A stretch of 64,000 nucleotides of DNA from Skermanella aerolata KACC 11604. Its GTDB lineage: Bacteria > Pseudomonadota > Alphaproteobacteria > Azospirillales > Azospirillaceae. Below are positions 63,823-64,000 of this stretch, one piece after another. Both the position numbers and the translations under genes were made by a program. Under the pieces are notes generated by a model. That model ran no database searches. It was given only the letters and a program-made list of their open reading frames with translations, and had not been told where the DNA came from. The first letter of the stretch is position 1; the number at the start of each line of letters is the position of its first letter. The stretch lies in the NCBI RefSeq assembly GCF_000936425.1, contig NZ_AVFK01000012.1, forward strand, positions 62,001 through 126,000. Reading direction: 5' to 3'.

Positions 63823-64000
63823 ATGCGTAACACGACCCCCCATATCGCAGTCATCGGCGCCGGCATCACGGGCGTCACCACCGCCTACGCGCTGGCCGAA
63901 AAAGGCTATGCCGTCACCGTGTTCGACCGGCAGCGTTACGCCGCGATGGAAACTTCCTTCGCCAATGGCGGCCAGCTTTCCGCCAGCAACGCCGAGGTCT
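63823..64000 (+). CDS. DadA-type FAD-dependent D-amino acid dehydrogenase (5' part)
   Basis: The first 59 codons are in the window. [20 protein letters not shown] is the FAD dinucleotide-binding GxGxxG motif, followed by [20 protein letters not shown] and QLSASNAEV, the usual DadA N-terminus. It would oxidise D-alanine or glycine to the oxo-acid. The start at 63823 lies about 65 bases after the glycine riboswitch, which therefore likely controls it. Confidence 0.85.
   Translation, partial: MRNTTPHIAVIGAGITGVTTAYALAEKGYAVTVFDRQRYAAMETSFANGGQLSASNAEV

Overview
The window is high-GC chromosomal-type DNA from an alphaproteobacterium. The order of the Tad/Flp pilus locus, the Rhizobium/Azospirillum-type sugar-acid dehydratase and the codon use fit a Rhodospirillales member related to Azospirillum or Skermanella. 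That placement is inferred from gene content; there is no rRNA here to confirm it.

Layout. 1-11.2 kb holds a Tad (Flp) pilus assembly locus on the + strand: the end of a prepilin peptidase, then CpaB, CpaC, CpaD, CpaE, CpaF, TadB, TadC, TadD, two TadE-type pseudopilins and TadG. 11.2-13.1 kb is a decayed patch with an orphan terminase-small-subunit-like gene, a REP-type nested inverted repeat and a broken antitoxin-like HTH gene. 13.1-20.8 kb holds a sugar ABC importer, a small unknown gene and a sugar-acid operon (IlvD/Edd dehydratase, HpcH/HpaI aldolase, tartronate-semialdehyde-reductase-type enzyme) preceded by two LacI-type operators. 20.8-25.4 kb carries a Tat-exported cyclase-family hydrolase, a CobW-type metallochaperone GTPase, a Met/His-rich Spy-like periplasmic protein and an MFS transporter. 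25.5-29.1 kb is a second sugar ABC importer ending in a strong terminator. 29.1-35.1 kb is a patchwork bounded and divided by REP-like repeats: an AEC transporter, an HNH-type protein, a ParA-like ATPase with a plasmid/phage-type partner and two perfect 17-bp palindromes, then a DenD-like dehydrogenase and a YcaQ/AlkX-type DNA glycosylase.

35.5-47.2 kb is an exopolysaccharide cluster: a Wzc-type co-polymerase/tyrosine kinase, two glycosyltransferases, a GH10 glycosidase, a flippase, a polymerase/ligase, and an AlgJ-like plus MBOAT O-acetylation pair. 47.2-52.7 kb is lactate metabolism (LctP permease, a GntR/FCD-type protein lacking its DNA-binding domain, a D-lactate-dehydrogenase-type flavo-iron-sulfur protein), with a similar operator-like sequence ahead of both lctP and the dehydrogenase. 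52.8-59.5 kb has a LysR regulator, an orphan TRAP binding protein, an Xre/RES toxin-antitoxin pair, a class IV aminotransferase, a CarH-like cobalamin-binding protein without an HTH domain, and an ECF41-type sigma factor with an AhpD-like partner. 59.8-64 kb has a soluble globin-type chemoreceptor with a C-terminal PilZ domain, a tiny membrane protein, an AGCS symporter, a tandem glycine riboswitch and the start of a DadA-type FAD amino-acid dehydrogenase.

The most unusual items are the two related REP-type palindrome families that share one boundary motif and appear as hybrid and scar copies; the ParA/partner/HNH module with twin palindromes; the cobalamin photosensor-type protein with an unrecognised N-terminal domain; the globin chemoreceptor in which Phe replaces the expected haem ligand; and the headless LldR-type protein between promoters carrying a shared operator-like sequence. 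No CRISPR array, complete insertion sequence or tRNA was seen.
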